Source: Thermoflavifilum aggregans
Lineage (GTDB): Bacteria > Bacteroidota > Bacteroidia > Chitinophagales > Chitinophagaceae
Reading direction: 5' to 3'
DNA length: 64,000 nt
NCBI RefSeq assembly: GCF_002797735.1
Contig: NZ_PGFG01000001.1
Span: forward strand, 682,001 to 746,000
Position 1 is the first letter of the stretch. Every line of letters starts with the position of its first letter. A program made the translations under genes and the position numbers. The notes beneath the pieces are model-generated. The model saw nothing but the letters and a program-made list of their open reading frames with translations, ran no database searches and was not told the origin of the DNA. Positions 28,859-38,490 of this stretch are shown here, in pieces.

Positions 28859-29228
28859 GAGGAGCAATCATCTGAAATTCGGGAATCTTTACTTCAAAAA
28901 CCCGTTTGGTCATTAGGTTTTCCATGAGATAGGTGCCATACATTTTACCCATTTCCGTACGCAGGTTGCAACCCGAAACATACTGATAACGTTCACCAGC
29001 AGCAATAATGGGCTGCATGCCCACCACACCTTCACCTTCAATCTCACGTTTCATGCCATTGGCATCCACCACATACCAATGCCGGCGCAACAGTTTTATG
29101 GGAAATACATTATCATTTTCAATGGTTATACGGTAGGCAAACATAAATTCATGTCCCAGTGGATTGGAATAATCAGGTTGAAAAAAAGTTTCTACGCTGA
29201 TAGTAATGCCTTCCGTGACCTTTTTCAT
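28845..29228 (-). CDS. apaG: ApaG domain protein
   Basis: 127 aa, single ApaG (DUF525) beta-sandwich domain: EFMFAYRITIEN, LLRRHWYVVDANG, EGVVGMQPII and GTYLMEN. ApaG is linked to divalent-cation and diadenosine tetraphosphate phenotypes in enterobacteria; its biochemical role is unclear. Tail-to-tail overlap with rsmE. Confidence 0.92.
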   Translation of the reverse strand: MKKVTEGITISVETFFQPDYSNPLGHEFMFAYRITIENDNVFPIKLLRRHWYVVDANGMKREIEGEGVVGMQPIIAAGERYQYVSGCNLRTEMGKMYGTYLMENLMTKRVFEVKIPEFQMIAPLKLN

Positions 29229-29308
29229 TGTAGGTTGATTTGTGTAAAGATAAATATTTTATGATACTATCCTGTGAAATTTACAAGAACTCTGCCATGC
29301 ACAAAAAG

Positions 29309-29350
29309 GGGTTGATCCTTCCGGACAGTTGTATATCCGGCGATCAACCC
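29309..29350 (-). terminator. Intrinsic terminator of the DUF5777 gene
   Basis: GGGTTGATC (29309-29317) pairs with GATCAACCC (29342-29350), with an inner CCGGA/TCCGG pairing. On the minus strand the stem is followed by CTTTTTG. It lies 18 bp after the stop of the gene ending at 29368. Confidence 0.7.
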
Positions 29351-29367
29351 TACCTGATGCAACAACC

Positions 29368-30342
29368 CTATTGCTTCCACTCTGCTGCCGCTCCTTTAGC
29401 AAGCGTAAAGGTCCGAGTCAGATTAAAGCCCCATCGGAATTGCCCCTTCGTCCAGGATGTCGTGGTGTTTGGAATAAATTGATTTTCCAGGATAGAAGTT
29501 GCATTGGTGAATTCAATATGAAACACATGCCCACCGGTTTCCACTTCCCAGCCGATGCCGATCGGAGGATAAAAATGCTGATTGAATTGTTGTTTGTAGT
29601 AATCCTGTGATGCTGTACTGCGGAAGGGCTGCACATAATCGGCTATGATAGCCATCCGCTTGTTGATTTTTAACCGGAATCCGGCGCCCAGGGCAAACAT
29701 CTGATGCGGGTCCTGCGGAGCGGTAAGGGCCCGGTACAGATAGGTAGGAATCAATTCTGCAGAAAAACTTTCGGAAAATTTGCGAGCAAGCAACAGTTGC
29801 AGGCTTCCGCTCCAGCGGTCTCCGAAATGCTGAAAATCAATATTAGACTGAGGAATGGGCTGGCGCTGGGCAGCGCTGAAAATCCCTCTGGCAAACAAAT
29901 CCAGGGAAACCGGTATATGCCCGTCGCCGGTTTGATCCAGCAACCGGTATTTTCCGGTGAGATAAAACAATTGGGTCTGAAATTCAGAAACACCATTTGG
30001 AGCTCCTTTGTCACGGCCTATGCCGGCTGTAAATCGATCACTGAAACCATATTCAAATCCGATCAACACATCGCTGATGGCATCCATACCGAAAAAAGTT
30101 TTACCCCCGCCGTTGCTTCCTGCAAAATCACCAAAGCGATGTCCGACAATGAACAGCAAATCATGTGCATGCAAGGTTTTGGTTGTTTGCAGATTTACCA
30201 GGGTAGTGCCTTTGAACGTAGCCATTACCGGCAGATGTGAGGCTGTGCTATCGGCAAAAAGCCGGCTTAGATCCTGCTGTGCCTGGCCGGTATGCGGGAA
30301 AAGCAACAACCCCGCCACAACTGTTACATAGAGTCCTTTCAT
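29368..30342 (-). CDS. DUF5777-type outer-membrane beta-barrel protein
   Basis: 324 aa. Signal peptide of about 21 residues ending in GQAQQ. The mature protein alternates short beta strands (HDLLFIVGHRFGDF, VLIGFEYGFSDRFTAGIGR, FHIEFTNATSI) as in DUF5777 barrels. Function of the family is unknown; members often sit near respiratory or YceI genes, and yceI is the next gene upstream on this strand. Confidence 0.8.
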   Translation of the reverse strand: MKGLYVTVVAGLLLFPHTGQAQQDLSRLFADSTASHLPVMATFKGTTLVNLQTTKTLHAHDLLFIVGHRFGDFAGSNGGGKTFFGMDAISDVLIGFEYGFSDRFTAGIGRDKGAPNGVSEFQTQLFYLTGKYRLLDQTGDGHIPVSLDLFARGIFSAAQRQPIPQSNIDFQHFGDRWSGSLQLLLARKFSESFSAELIPTYLYRALTAPQDPHQMFALGAGFRLKINKRMAIIADYVQPFRSTASQDYYKQQFNQHFYPPIGIGWEVETGGHVFHIEFTNATSILENQFIPNTTTSWTKGQFRWGFNLTRTFTLAKGAAAEWKQ

Positions 30343-30443
30343 GTGTCCGTTTGTAGATAAGTATCGGATCAGGTACAGCTGAAGTTGCCAGCACGCATGA
30401 CAAAAAGCAGAAAATTATTGCCTTGTTTTTGTTTTTGACGGAC

Positions 30444-30548
30444 ATGGAAGACAAGCCACAGAAGATCGTTTTCAAACAGAATTGGGAAGATGAATACATG
30501 GGTTTATTCCAAAGCAAACATGGCTTTTTCAGAGAACCCACCCATTAG
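30444..30548 (+). CDS. Possible 34-aa small protein
   Basis: A short open frame from ATG 30444, MEDKPQKIVFKQ..., with Trp, Tyr and Phe. It lies in the gap between two minus-strand genes and ends inside the stop of yceI. A T-rich stretch ending in TTTTTG precedes it. No family recognised; could be chance. Confidence 0.3.
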   Translation: MEDKPQKIVFKQNWEDEYMGLFQSKHGFFREPTH

Positions 30549-31156
30549 GCACCCGTACCGGCTGATGAGGAGTTATCAACCTGATATACGGCATCTACAG
30601 TTACCTGTACCTGTTCGGCAATATCTTTCATCAGCAACCGGGGAATCTGAATATGATGATCGGCCAGCTTCACGTTAAAAACCGCATGGCCGCTCACTTG
30701 TTTGTTTTTTACACTGAGTGTAGCCGGTACCGTATAGTTTTTGCTTAAACCATGGATGGTCAATGTGCCCTGCACCTGCACGGTATAATTGCCATCTTTA
30801 CTCAGATCGGGCATTTGTAGCACATTGCCTTTGAATTCGGCATAGGGATATTGATCACTTTCCATGAAATCTTCATTGAAATGTTCCTGCATCAAACTCC
30901 TCCGGAAAGTAAAACTGCGAATCATGACTTTGAAGTACAGACTGCCGGTTGCACTGTTTAATGCAGAAACAGCCTGATCAGTTTCGGCCCGGATATCTTC
31001 GATGGGTGCAGGCGAGTAGAAGGAAATATGGGCATTGCGGCAGATCAGAATATCGGTGACAGGTCTGGTGGTCACAGATTCATGGGGATGCTGGGGAGAA
31101 AAACCCAGCAGCAATGCCAAACCCAGACAAAAGGCTTCATGAAACAGAAACGTCAT
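30545..31156 (-). CDS. YceI family protein
   Basis: 203 aa from ATG 31156; a longer in-frame start at 31264 lacks a signal peptide. From 31156 an N-terminal hydrophobic segment (CLGLALLLGF) leads to export. The YceI lipocalin-like barrel is shown by AHISFYSPAPIEDIRAE, MESDQYPYAEFKG and GTLTIHGLSKNYTVPATL. Such proteins bind isoprenoid-like lipids in the periplasm. A TTACTTTGC sequence just upstream resembles a -7 promoter box. Confidence 0.9.
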   Translation of the reverse strand: MTFLFHEAFCLGLALLLGFSPQHPHESVTTRPVTDILICRNAHISFYSPAPIEDIRAETDQAVSALNSATGSLYFKVMIRSFTFRRSLMQEHFNEDFMESDQYPYAEFKGNVLQMPDLSKDGNYTVQVQGTLTIHGLSKNYTVPATLSVKNKQVSGHAVFNVKLADHHIQIPRLLMKDIAEQVQVTVDAVYQVDNSSSAGTGA

Positions 31157-31229
31157 ACGAAAGGATTTTGCAAAGTAAACGGTATTGCAGCCCATCGGGT
31201 TGGCATGTGTCTCTAATTTTTTGTTAAGG

Positions 31230-32507
31230 TTAAAAATGGTAATTGATGGAAAGCCAGATCCCAAAGCTTTGCAGTTTTACCTGACCATAGCCTATACCCG
31301 ATAGGGGCAGTTTAAAATAAGGCTCAGCCTGCAGGGAAAAACGGGGGCCGATGTATTGTTCAAATCCGGCGGAAAGATTTCCTATGGCAAAAAAATGTTC
31401 ATTCACATTGGAGAGAGATACATGCCAAGGATAGCCAGGCATGTAACGCTTGTAGGTATAGCGGTAGTCTTCTTTTCGCATGAAATAGGAGGATACGCCT
31501 GCACCCACAAATACCCGTTGCCGGGCCCGCGAAAGAATATCCCACTGCACATTGAGCGGCACGTCGGTGATTTTGCAGGCTGCCTGAATAGCCTTGATAT
31601 TTTCTCTTTCATCGGGCGTGAAGGGCATGTGATAATCGTTTGCAGTGCCGTTGTAATGAGCCTGGCTCAGGATCATTCCCGTTTCCAGATGCAGGCGGGG
31701 TATAAGTTGCAGGTTAAGCATCCATCCGGCAGCAAACGAAGAATACACAGCCGGATAGTCAGGCAGTTTTGCCCAGGCGGGGCCGGTCAAGATCTCGAAT
31801 GTCCATCGGTAGGGGGATAGCCGCCTGAAGTCGGCAGGCTGCAGGTGAATAGTGTGTTGCACAGGCGTATGGATTTGCGGCGGGGCCGAGGCCGGCAACA
31901 AGGGTAAATCCAGCGTGAATGAAGCAGCAGCCTGTGCAGAATCCCTTTCGGGTAGAGGGTGAGATGACGGGATTTGATCGGTTTTTGTAGCCATGCCCTG
32001 GATTTCACTACGCTGGTTGTCAGAAAATGGGGTTTGAGATGATGCACGTGTATGGCCCGGGGCGATAGGTGCGCCGGTGGATTGGGATACGGGCAAAGAA
32101 GCGGTTTTCCCGGCACTGCTTGTAGGCTGCTGGGAAGCTGGCGTAGGCGAAGGAATATTTGGTCGGGTAACAGCGGTAGATGGAGCAGTAGCCGGCAAGC
32201 CCATCGCTGTGTCCGTAGATTGGCTGACAGAAGGATTGGTTGGCGACCATGCCTGTGGCTGAAGCCAGAGCTTCCAGGAAAGCCAGCCGGCAGCAGCGGC
32301 AGCTGCTATGCCCATCCAGAGCCAGCGCCTCCGGCCAAGCCAGGAACGTTTCCGATTCACATACTTGCCGGCCGATATGGCGGGATCGAGCCGGCGGGCA
32401 ATCTCCTGCCAGTTATCCGGGGGGACCTTTGGCTGGAAGGCAGCAGCTGCTTCCCGGAATAGCCTGTCCAGCTCATCATCGTTCATATCTGGAGTAAAGT
32501 TCTGCAT
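31230..32507 (-). CDS. Anti-sigma-like membrane protein with C-terminal barrel-like domain
   Basis: 425 aa from ATG 32507, overlapping the sigma factor gene by 32 bp (ATG 32486 is an alternative). Residues 8-45 (DDELDRLFREAAAAFQP...WQEIARRLD) look like the cytoplasmic part found next to ECF sigma factors in Bacteroidota. One membrane helix (about 65-82) is followed by a Ser/Thr/Pro/Gln-rich linker of about 150 residues and a C-terminal domain of amphipathic beta strands ending in INYHF. Probably regulates the upstream sigma factor; exact mechanism inferred. Confidence 0.65.
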   Translation of the reverse strand: MQNFTPDMNDDELDRLFREAAAAFQPKVPPDNWQEIARRLDPAISAGKYVNRKRSWLGRRRWLWMGIAAAAAAGWLSWKLWLQPQAWSPTNPSVSQSTDTAMGLPATAPSTAVTRPNIPSPTPASQQPTSSAGKTASLPVSQSTGAPIAPGHTRASSQTPFSDNQRSEIQGMATKTDQIPSSHPLPERDSAQAAASFTLDLPLLPASAPPQIHTPVQHTIHLQPADFRRLSPYRWTFEILTGPAWAKLPDYPAVYSSFAAGWMLNLQLIPRLHLETGMILSQAHYNGTANDYHMPFTPDERENIKAIQAACKITDVPLNVQWDILSRARQRVFVGAGVSSYFMRKEDYRYTYKRYMPGYPWHVSLSNVNEHFFAIGNLSAGFEQYIGPRFSLQAEPYFKLPLSGIGYGQVKLQSFGIWLSINYHF

Positions 32508-33090
32508 ATCTTGAGAGCAACATTTTGCGTAATTTTTCACGGGCTTTGGCAAGATTGGATTTGGATGTCCCAACCGAAATCCCTAGCTGGCGGGCAATTT
32601 CTTCATGCGAATAACCATCAATCACAAACATGTTAAACACCATTCTGTAAGCCGGTGAAAGCATTTGTACCATTTTCATCAGTTCTTCATGGCTCAGCTT
32701 ATCCAGCGGGGTGGCTTGCGGATCGGCCTTATACATCAGGGCATGATCTACCTCTTCATGCTGGTGTTTTCGGTTGGCGCGGAAATAATCGATGGCCGTA
32801 TAAATCATGATTTTTTTGATCCAGCTTTTGAAACTTACCACCAGGTGCTGATGCTGTTTCTCGGGCCGGAACTGATGCAAATGCGTAAAAACCTTCACAA
32901 AGCCATCGTTCATCACCTGCCGGGCTTCATCTTCCTGATGGGCATACCGCAAACAAATAGCCATTGCATATCTGCAAAATTGTTCGTACAGTTGTTGCTG
33001 ACTGGCAGATATGCCCTTTCTGCATCCTTCCAGCAGGGAAGCAAGTTGTTCATCCGTAAGCGGCACCAGGTTGTTGCTTTGCTCTTCCAC
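32476..33090 (-). CDS. ECF RNA polymerase sigma factor
   Basis: 204 aa. Region 2 (ICLRYAHQEDEARQVMNDGFVKVF, then SWIKKIMIYTAIDYFR) and region 4 helix-turn-helix (YSHEEIARQLGISVGTSKSNLAKAREKLR) are clear. It directs RNA polymerase to its own regulon, not identifiable here. It is the first gene of a two-gene unit with the overlapping membrane protein gene. Confidence 0.93.
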   Translation of the reverse strand: MEEQSNNLVPLTDEQLASLLEGCRKGISASQQQLYEQFCRYAMAICLRYAHQEDEARQVMNDGFVKVFTHLHQFRPEKQHQHLVVSFKSWIKKIMIYTAIDYFRANRKHQHEEVDHALMYKADPQATPLDKLSHEELMKMVQMLSPAYRMVFNMFVIDGYSHEEIARQLGISVGTSKSNLAKAREKLRKMLLSRYAELYSRYER

Positions 33091-33185
33091 AAGTCGAAAG
33101 AAATACTTGAAAGGTTGTGTTTACCTATCTAAATTACAAAAAGTGTGGAAGGTTGAAGAAATAGGGCCCGGTATAACCCAGTCGC

Positions 33186-33653
33186 TCAGGTATGGCCAAC
33201 AGCAGCCATTACTTCCTGTGCGTGACGGGCCGTATTGGGCTTTCGGATGATTTTTTCAATGATGCCCTCTTCGTTGATGATAAAAGTAGTGCGGGTGGTA
33301 CCTAAAAACGATTTTCCCATGAATTTTTTCTGCCCGTATACACCGTAGGCCTGCACAATTTGTTTGTCGGTATCGGCAATCAGGGTAAAGGGCAACTGGT
33401 ATTTTTCTTCAAACTTCTGATGACTTTTCACCGAATCAGTGCTTACCCCGATTACTTCCAGTCCCAGGTTTCGGAGCTGGTCATAATGATCGCGCAGACT
33501 GCAAGCCTGTGCGGTACAACCGGGCGTAAGATCCTTCGGATAAAAATACAACACCACCTTTTTGCCCCTGTAATCAGAAAGCTTCACGGTGCGGCCGTGT
33601 TGATCAATTCCGGTAAAATCCGGCGCTTTATCGCCTTCCTGCAAAGTAGCCAT
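33186..33653 (-). CDS. bcp: Thioredoxin-dependent thiol peroxidase (Bcp/PrxQ)
   Basis: 155 aa. Peroxidatic C46 in LTPGCTAQACS and resolving C51 form the PrxQ-type C-x4-C pair. It reduces hydrogen and organic peroxides using thioredoxin. Follows the M23 peptidase gene on the same strand at 17 bp. Confidence 0.95.
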   Translation of the reverse strand: MATLQEGDKAPDFTGIDQHGRTVKLSDYRGKKVVLYFYPKDLTPGCTAQACSLRDHYDQLRNLGLEVIGVSTDSVKSHQKFEEKYQLPFTLIADTDKQIVQAYGVYGQKKFMGKSFLGTTRTTFIINEEGIIEKIIRKPNTARHAQEVMAAVGHT

Positions 33654-33670
33654 GGTATGAAATTTAAAGG

Positions 33671-35398
33671 TTAACGAATAAAATGCAGCTCATAGGTGCG
33701 GGTATTGCCCACCCGATCGCTTACCGTGAGGATAAGCGTATGTTTTCCGGGCGGACAATGCTCATCAAAAGTATAATAAATCGTGTTTCTGAATTGTCCC
33801 ATCAGCAGCCATTTTCCGTCCAGTTCTGCCCGGTAGCTGCCTATTCCGCTCAGATCGTCGGTCACCCGAAAGCGGATTTCCCGCGCATCTGTAAGCCGGA
33901 TGCCCGGGTACAGCCGAGTAATGGGTTTAATCAACGGAGCCACGGTATCGGCTTTTACCTCAAATTTTCCAAATCCGCTGAAGCGACCCGCCAGCCACCC
34001 GCCGGATGTCCATTGTGCTAGACTTAGTTCCTCTTGGCGGGGCGCTGTACGAATAATAACCAATTTGTTGCGCAAAGGTTCAGGAATATCTGGCAAAGGT
34101 TTGAGATAAAGGGTGAAATCGGTTTTCAGCGGGATGGTAGCCGGGAAAAGATGATAAACGGGAGCAAGCAAATGTGGGTTTGGGGTAGCCTCCATGGTGT
34201 AACGGAAGCAAATGCGGTCGTATAAGGCCTCGGGCGGCAGGTCAAAAGAAAGATTAGGTTCATCCACAATGTTGAGTTGTCCGGGCCGCATGAGCGAAGA
34301 GCAGCTGTCAGCCGAACGGGTATGTACACCAGCGCCGGGCGCTTGTTTCAGGGTCAGACGAACGATCCGGCTGTTTCCGCTGGCATCTGTCACTTCGATG
34401 GTCAGATGATGGGGCTTTCCGTCGCTGATATCAACAGCGCCCTGAGGGGTATAAAGCTGGTAAACAGGCAGGCGATTACCCGGCAGCGGGAAGAACAGCT
34501 GATAAGCCCGGCCTTCTTCCAGCCAGGTTTGGTAGTCCATATGAGCATTCACATCCCGGGTCACGTCAAACGGAATGCTATCGAGCCGGAAAGACGCTAC
34601 TGGCCGGCCGCTGTCGTAAAGCCTGGCTTCATAAATACCGAAGGTGTTGGATGTGCCGTTTTGATGGTCCAACACTTGTATGCCCACGCCGATATGGCTG
34701 GCGTTGACCAGTACTTCTGAAGGCTGGGTCGTCCACCGTCCCTGTACCGCATGCACGGCCAGCTGAAGCGGATGCTGCAGGTAAATGCTCTGATCACGGT
34801 CATAAATGGCAACCCGATACACGGTTGGCGGAAGATGATCTTCTATGGGCAGGACGAATAATTGGGTATTGAGCGGTGTTTGTGTGGAGGTATTGCGGAT
34901 TTCAAAATGCAGGTGAGGCCCAACAGCAGCGCCTGTATTGCCACTCCAGGCAATCAGTTGCCCTTGATGTACAGGAAACTGGTCAGGATTAAGCTGCAGG
35001 TCAATAGCCCAGCTTTGTTGCCGGTACTGTTGCTGTTTCACGTAAGCTGCCAGTTCGGGCATGAATCGTTCCAGATGCCCGTACACGGTAGTGTAACCAT
35101 TGGCATGGCGGATATATATCACATGACCATATCCGCTGTTGGAAACGGCTACCCGGCTGATAAAGCCATCGGCAGCCGCATATACAGGGATGCCTGTGCG
35201 GCCTTGTGTTTTAATATCCAGTCCGGCGTGAAAATGATCGGGACGCAATTCCCCGTAATTGCCTGCCAGCAGGAGAGGAATGTGTAACGGCGGGACAAAT
35301 GCATGCGGGGATGGTGTTGTAGTGGCTGGCTGAGCTGAGACGCATATGGCAACTGCCATGAGTCCGGAAACCAAAACAGGTAGCTTCAAGATTTGCAT
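33671..35398 (-). CDS. M23 family metallopeptidase, exported
   Basis: 575 aa from ATG 35398 (MQILKLPVLVSG), giving a signal peptide ending near CVSAQ. The LytM/M23 domain is near the N-terminus: HFHAGLDIKTQG holds the first zinc ligands and GPHLHFEI the last. The remaining 400 residues are beta-rich, Ig-like modules (for example DTVAPLIKPI and DDLSGIGSYRAELDGKW). It probably cleaves peptidoglycan cross-links or is a cell-wall regulator. A TATTTTTAC sequence upstream is a possible promoter box. Confidence 0.88.
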   Translation of the reverse strand: MQILKLPVLVSGLMAVAICVSAQPATTTPSPHAFVPPLHIPLLLAGNYGELRPDHFHAGLDIKTQGRTGIPVYAAADGFISRVAVSNSGYGHVIYIRHANGYTTVYGHLERFMPELAAYVKQQQYRQQSWAIDLQLNPDQFPVHQGQLIAWSGNTGAAVGPHLHFEIRNTSTQTPLNTQLFVLPIEDHLPPTVYRVAIYDRDQSIYLQHPLQLAVHAVQGRWTTQPSEVLVNASHIGVGIQVLDHQNGTSNTFGIYEARLYDSGRPVASFRLDSIPFDVTRDVNAHMDYQTWLEEGRAYQLFFPLPGNRLPVYQLYTPQGAVDISDGKPHHLTIEVTDASGNSRIVRLTLKQAPGAGVHTRSADSCSSLMRPGQLNIVDEPNLSFDLPPEALYDRICFRYTMEATPNPHLLAPVYHLFPATIPLKTDFTLYLKPLPDIPEPLRNKLVIIRTAPRQEELSLAQWTSGGWLAGRFSGFGKFEVKADTVAPLIKPITRLYPGIRLTDAREIRFRVTDDLSGIGSYRAELDGKWLLMGQFRNTIYYTFDEHCPPGKHTLILTVSDRVGNTRTYELHFIR

Positions 35399-35518
35399 AG
35401 ACGTAAAAATACGGGAGGCACCTACATTTGTAAAAAATCCAAAGCAGCTGTAAAAAATCTTTAACATGTTATTAGCCCCCGGACGCCTGAACTCCCGTAT
35501 TTTCGTCCTACAAGCTAT

Positions 35519-36436
35519 ATGCCCATGTCAGTGAAGCTTACCCATGTAAGTCGGTACTACGGCGCCCAGCCGGCTGTAGATGATATTAGTTTTGACATTC
35601 ATCCCGGCGAAGTGGTAGGCTTTCTGGGTCCCAATGGGGCAGGAAAAACTACCACCATGCGCATGATTACCGCCTATCTGAAACCTGCTTCCGGAAAGAT
35701 TGAAGTATGCGGTCATGATGTGGTACGTGATTCTTTGGCAGTGAAACGTATCACAGGGTACCTGCCGGAGCAGAATCCCCTCTATCCGGATCTTTACGTA
35801 CGGGAATACCTGCGGTGGATGGCCGATATTCATCATCTGGGCAAACGAGCCAGGCAAAGGGTGGAAGAAGTGATTGGCCTGACAGGCCTGGGAAAAGAAA
35901 GCCATAAGAAAATCGGCATGTTGTCAAAAGGATACCGGCAGCGGGTAGGCTTGGCGCAGGCCTTGTTGCACGATCCTGAGGTATTGATTCTGGATGAACC
36001 CACTTCAGGCCTGGATCCCAATCAGATTGTAGATATCCGGCAGCTGATCCGTGAATTGGGCCGACAGAAAACCGTGATTTTATCAACCCATATCCTGCAG
36101 GAGGTAGAGGCCATGTGCCAGCGGGTTATCATCATCCATCGCGGTAAAATCGTGGCCGACGGGGATATTGAAACGCTCAGGCAACAGGCGGCAGCACAGC
36201 AGGTGCTGGAGGTGGAATGGGCCGAAACGCTGGCCGAAGACTGGTGGCGGGATGTACCGGGCATACAGCAGGCCCGCGCCCACACACCCCGCCAATGGCA
36301 GCTCATCGCAGCAGATGCCGAAGAACTCAAAAAAAATCTTTTCCGTTATGCTTTGCAGAATAATCTGAATATCATTTCTTTGCAAACCCAGATGCGATCG
36401 CTGGAAGAAGTGTTTCGCCAGCTTACACAGGTTTGA
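35519..36436 (+). CDS. gldA: Gliding-type ABC transporter ATPase GldA
   Basis: 305 aa (start 35519 or 35525). Walker A GPNGAGKT, signature LSKGYRQRVGLAQ, Walker B VLILDEPTSGLDPNQ and a C-terminal extension are typical for GldA. In gliding Bacteroidota GldA works with GldF and GldG, which are not in this window. gldJ and porV elsewhere in the window agree with a gliding or T9SS-bearing organism. eno follows after 27 bp. Confidence 0.87.
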   Translation: MPMSVKLTHVSRYYGAQPAVDDISFDIHPGEVVGFLGPNGAGKTTTMRMITAYLKPASGKIEVCGHDVVRDSLAVKRITGYLPEQNPLYPDLYVREYLRWMADIHHLGKRARQRVEEVIGLTGLGKESHKKIGMLSKGYRQRVGLAQALLHDPEVLILDEPTSGLDPNQIVDIRQLIRELGRQKTVILSTHILQEVEAMCQRVIIIHRGKIVADGDIETLRQQAAAQQVLEVEWAETLAEDWWRDVPGIQQARAHTPRQWQLIAADAEELKKNLFRYALQNNLNIISLQTQMRSLEEVFRQLTQV

Positions 36437-36457
36437 TATTATTAATCAAAATTTTAA

Positions 36458-37750
<1,293 letters not shown>

Positions 37751-37785
37751 TTTCACATGCTTCGTTATTCCATCCTATTCAGATC

Positions 37786-38082
37786 ATGAAGCGGTTGCCT
37801 GCCTGGAGCAAAAACAAATACGTATTCACCGCCCTGGCTTTTGGGTTGTGGATGCTGTGTTTTGATCACGATGATCTGATTACCCAATGGCATCTGAGCT
37901 ATCAGATCCGTGAGCTGGAGCAGAAAAAAAACTTCTATCAGCAGCAGATTGAGCAAGCCGAACAGCAGAAAGCAGCCCTGCAGCACAATGCAGTTCAGCT
38001 GCTGCAGTTTGCGCGTACCCGTTATTATTTCAAGCCTCCGCAGGCCGATTTGTACAATATCACATTTGAAAAAAGCCATTGA
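37786..38082 (+). CDS. FtsB/DivIC-type septum formation protein
   Basis: 98 aa. A short cytoplasmic N-terminus, one membrane helix (about 12-28), then a coiled coil (QIRELEQKKNFYQQQIEQAE) and a C-terminal tail with YYFKPPQADLYNI. This is the FtsB/DivIC architecture, a bitopic divisome protein. Directly after eno, as in many Bacteroidota. Confidence 0.85.
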   Translation: MKRLPAWSKNKYVFTALAFGLWMLCFDHDDLITQWHLSYQIRELEQKKNFYQQQIEQAEQQKAALQHNAVQLLQFARTRYYFKPPQADLYNITFEKSH

Positions 38083-38092
38083 TACTGACAAT

Positions 38093-38154
38093 AATTTGAG
38101 GTGACCATCGTTTAATATTCGATTAACATGGAAAAGATGGTTTCACCTCAAATT
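38093..38154. repeat. Long inverted repeat between the septum gene and a small gene
   Basis: Arms of 17 and 19 bases (38093-38109 and 38136-38154) match as a 12-bp outer stem AATTTGAGGTGA and a 5-bp inner stem CCATC, with a 2-base bulge. The 26-base loop itself contains a smaller dyad (GTTTAAT...ATTAAC). No T tract follows on either strand, so it is not a plain terminator; it may be an RNA element or operator ahead of the gene at 38163. Confidence 0.55.
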
Positions 38155-38162
38155 TCCGGTTC

Positions 38163-38402
38163 ATGGCCAATTTTACTCCTGAAGAAAAATTTTCTCCGGA
38201 TGGCGGAGAGCGACAGTCCTCTATCGAAGAAACCATTCGCAGCCTTGGACTCACAGGTGAGGAGGCAGAGGCAGCCCGCCAGATCCTGGAGCAGTTAGAT
38301 CAGTTGCAAATCCCGCCCGATCCGGCCACCATTCGTACCATCCTGCTGCATGCGGCCCTGAAGAAAAATGGTTCTCTTTCCGAACGCATCCAGGGAAAAT
38401 AA
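38163..38402 (+). CDS. Small acidic protein of unknown function
   Basis: 79 aa, soluble and helical (EETIRSLGLTGEEAEAARQILEQL), no Cys and no membrane segment. No family recognised. Lies nine bases after a strong inverted repeat. Codon use agrees with its neighbours and it fills the gap between the divisome gene and nth, so it is probably real. Confidence 0.6.
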   Translation: MANFTPEEKFSPDGGERQSSIEETIRSLGLTGEEAEAARQILEQLDQLQIPPDPATIRTILLHAALKKNGSLSERIQGK

Positions 38403-38476
38403 TTTTCATCCCCTCTGTTTGGTTGTTTCCCGAATCACATGAAATATACAGGTTCGCAACAAGTGCGGCCATGCCG

Positions 38477-38484
38477 TATTTTTG
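38477..38484 (+). promoter_or_regulatory. -7 promoter box TATTTTTG before nth
   Basis: Perfect TAnnTTTG ending 6 bases before the ATG at 38491, so the transcript would be leaderless or nearly so. Confidence 0.5.
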
Positions 38485-38490
38485 TCGGGC

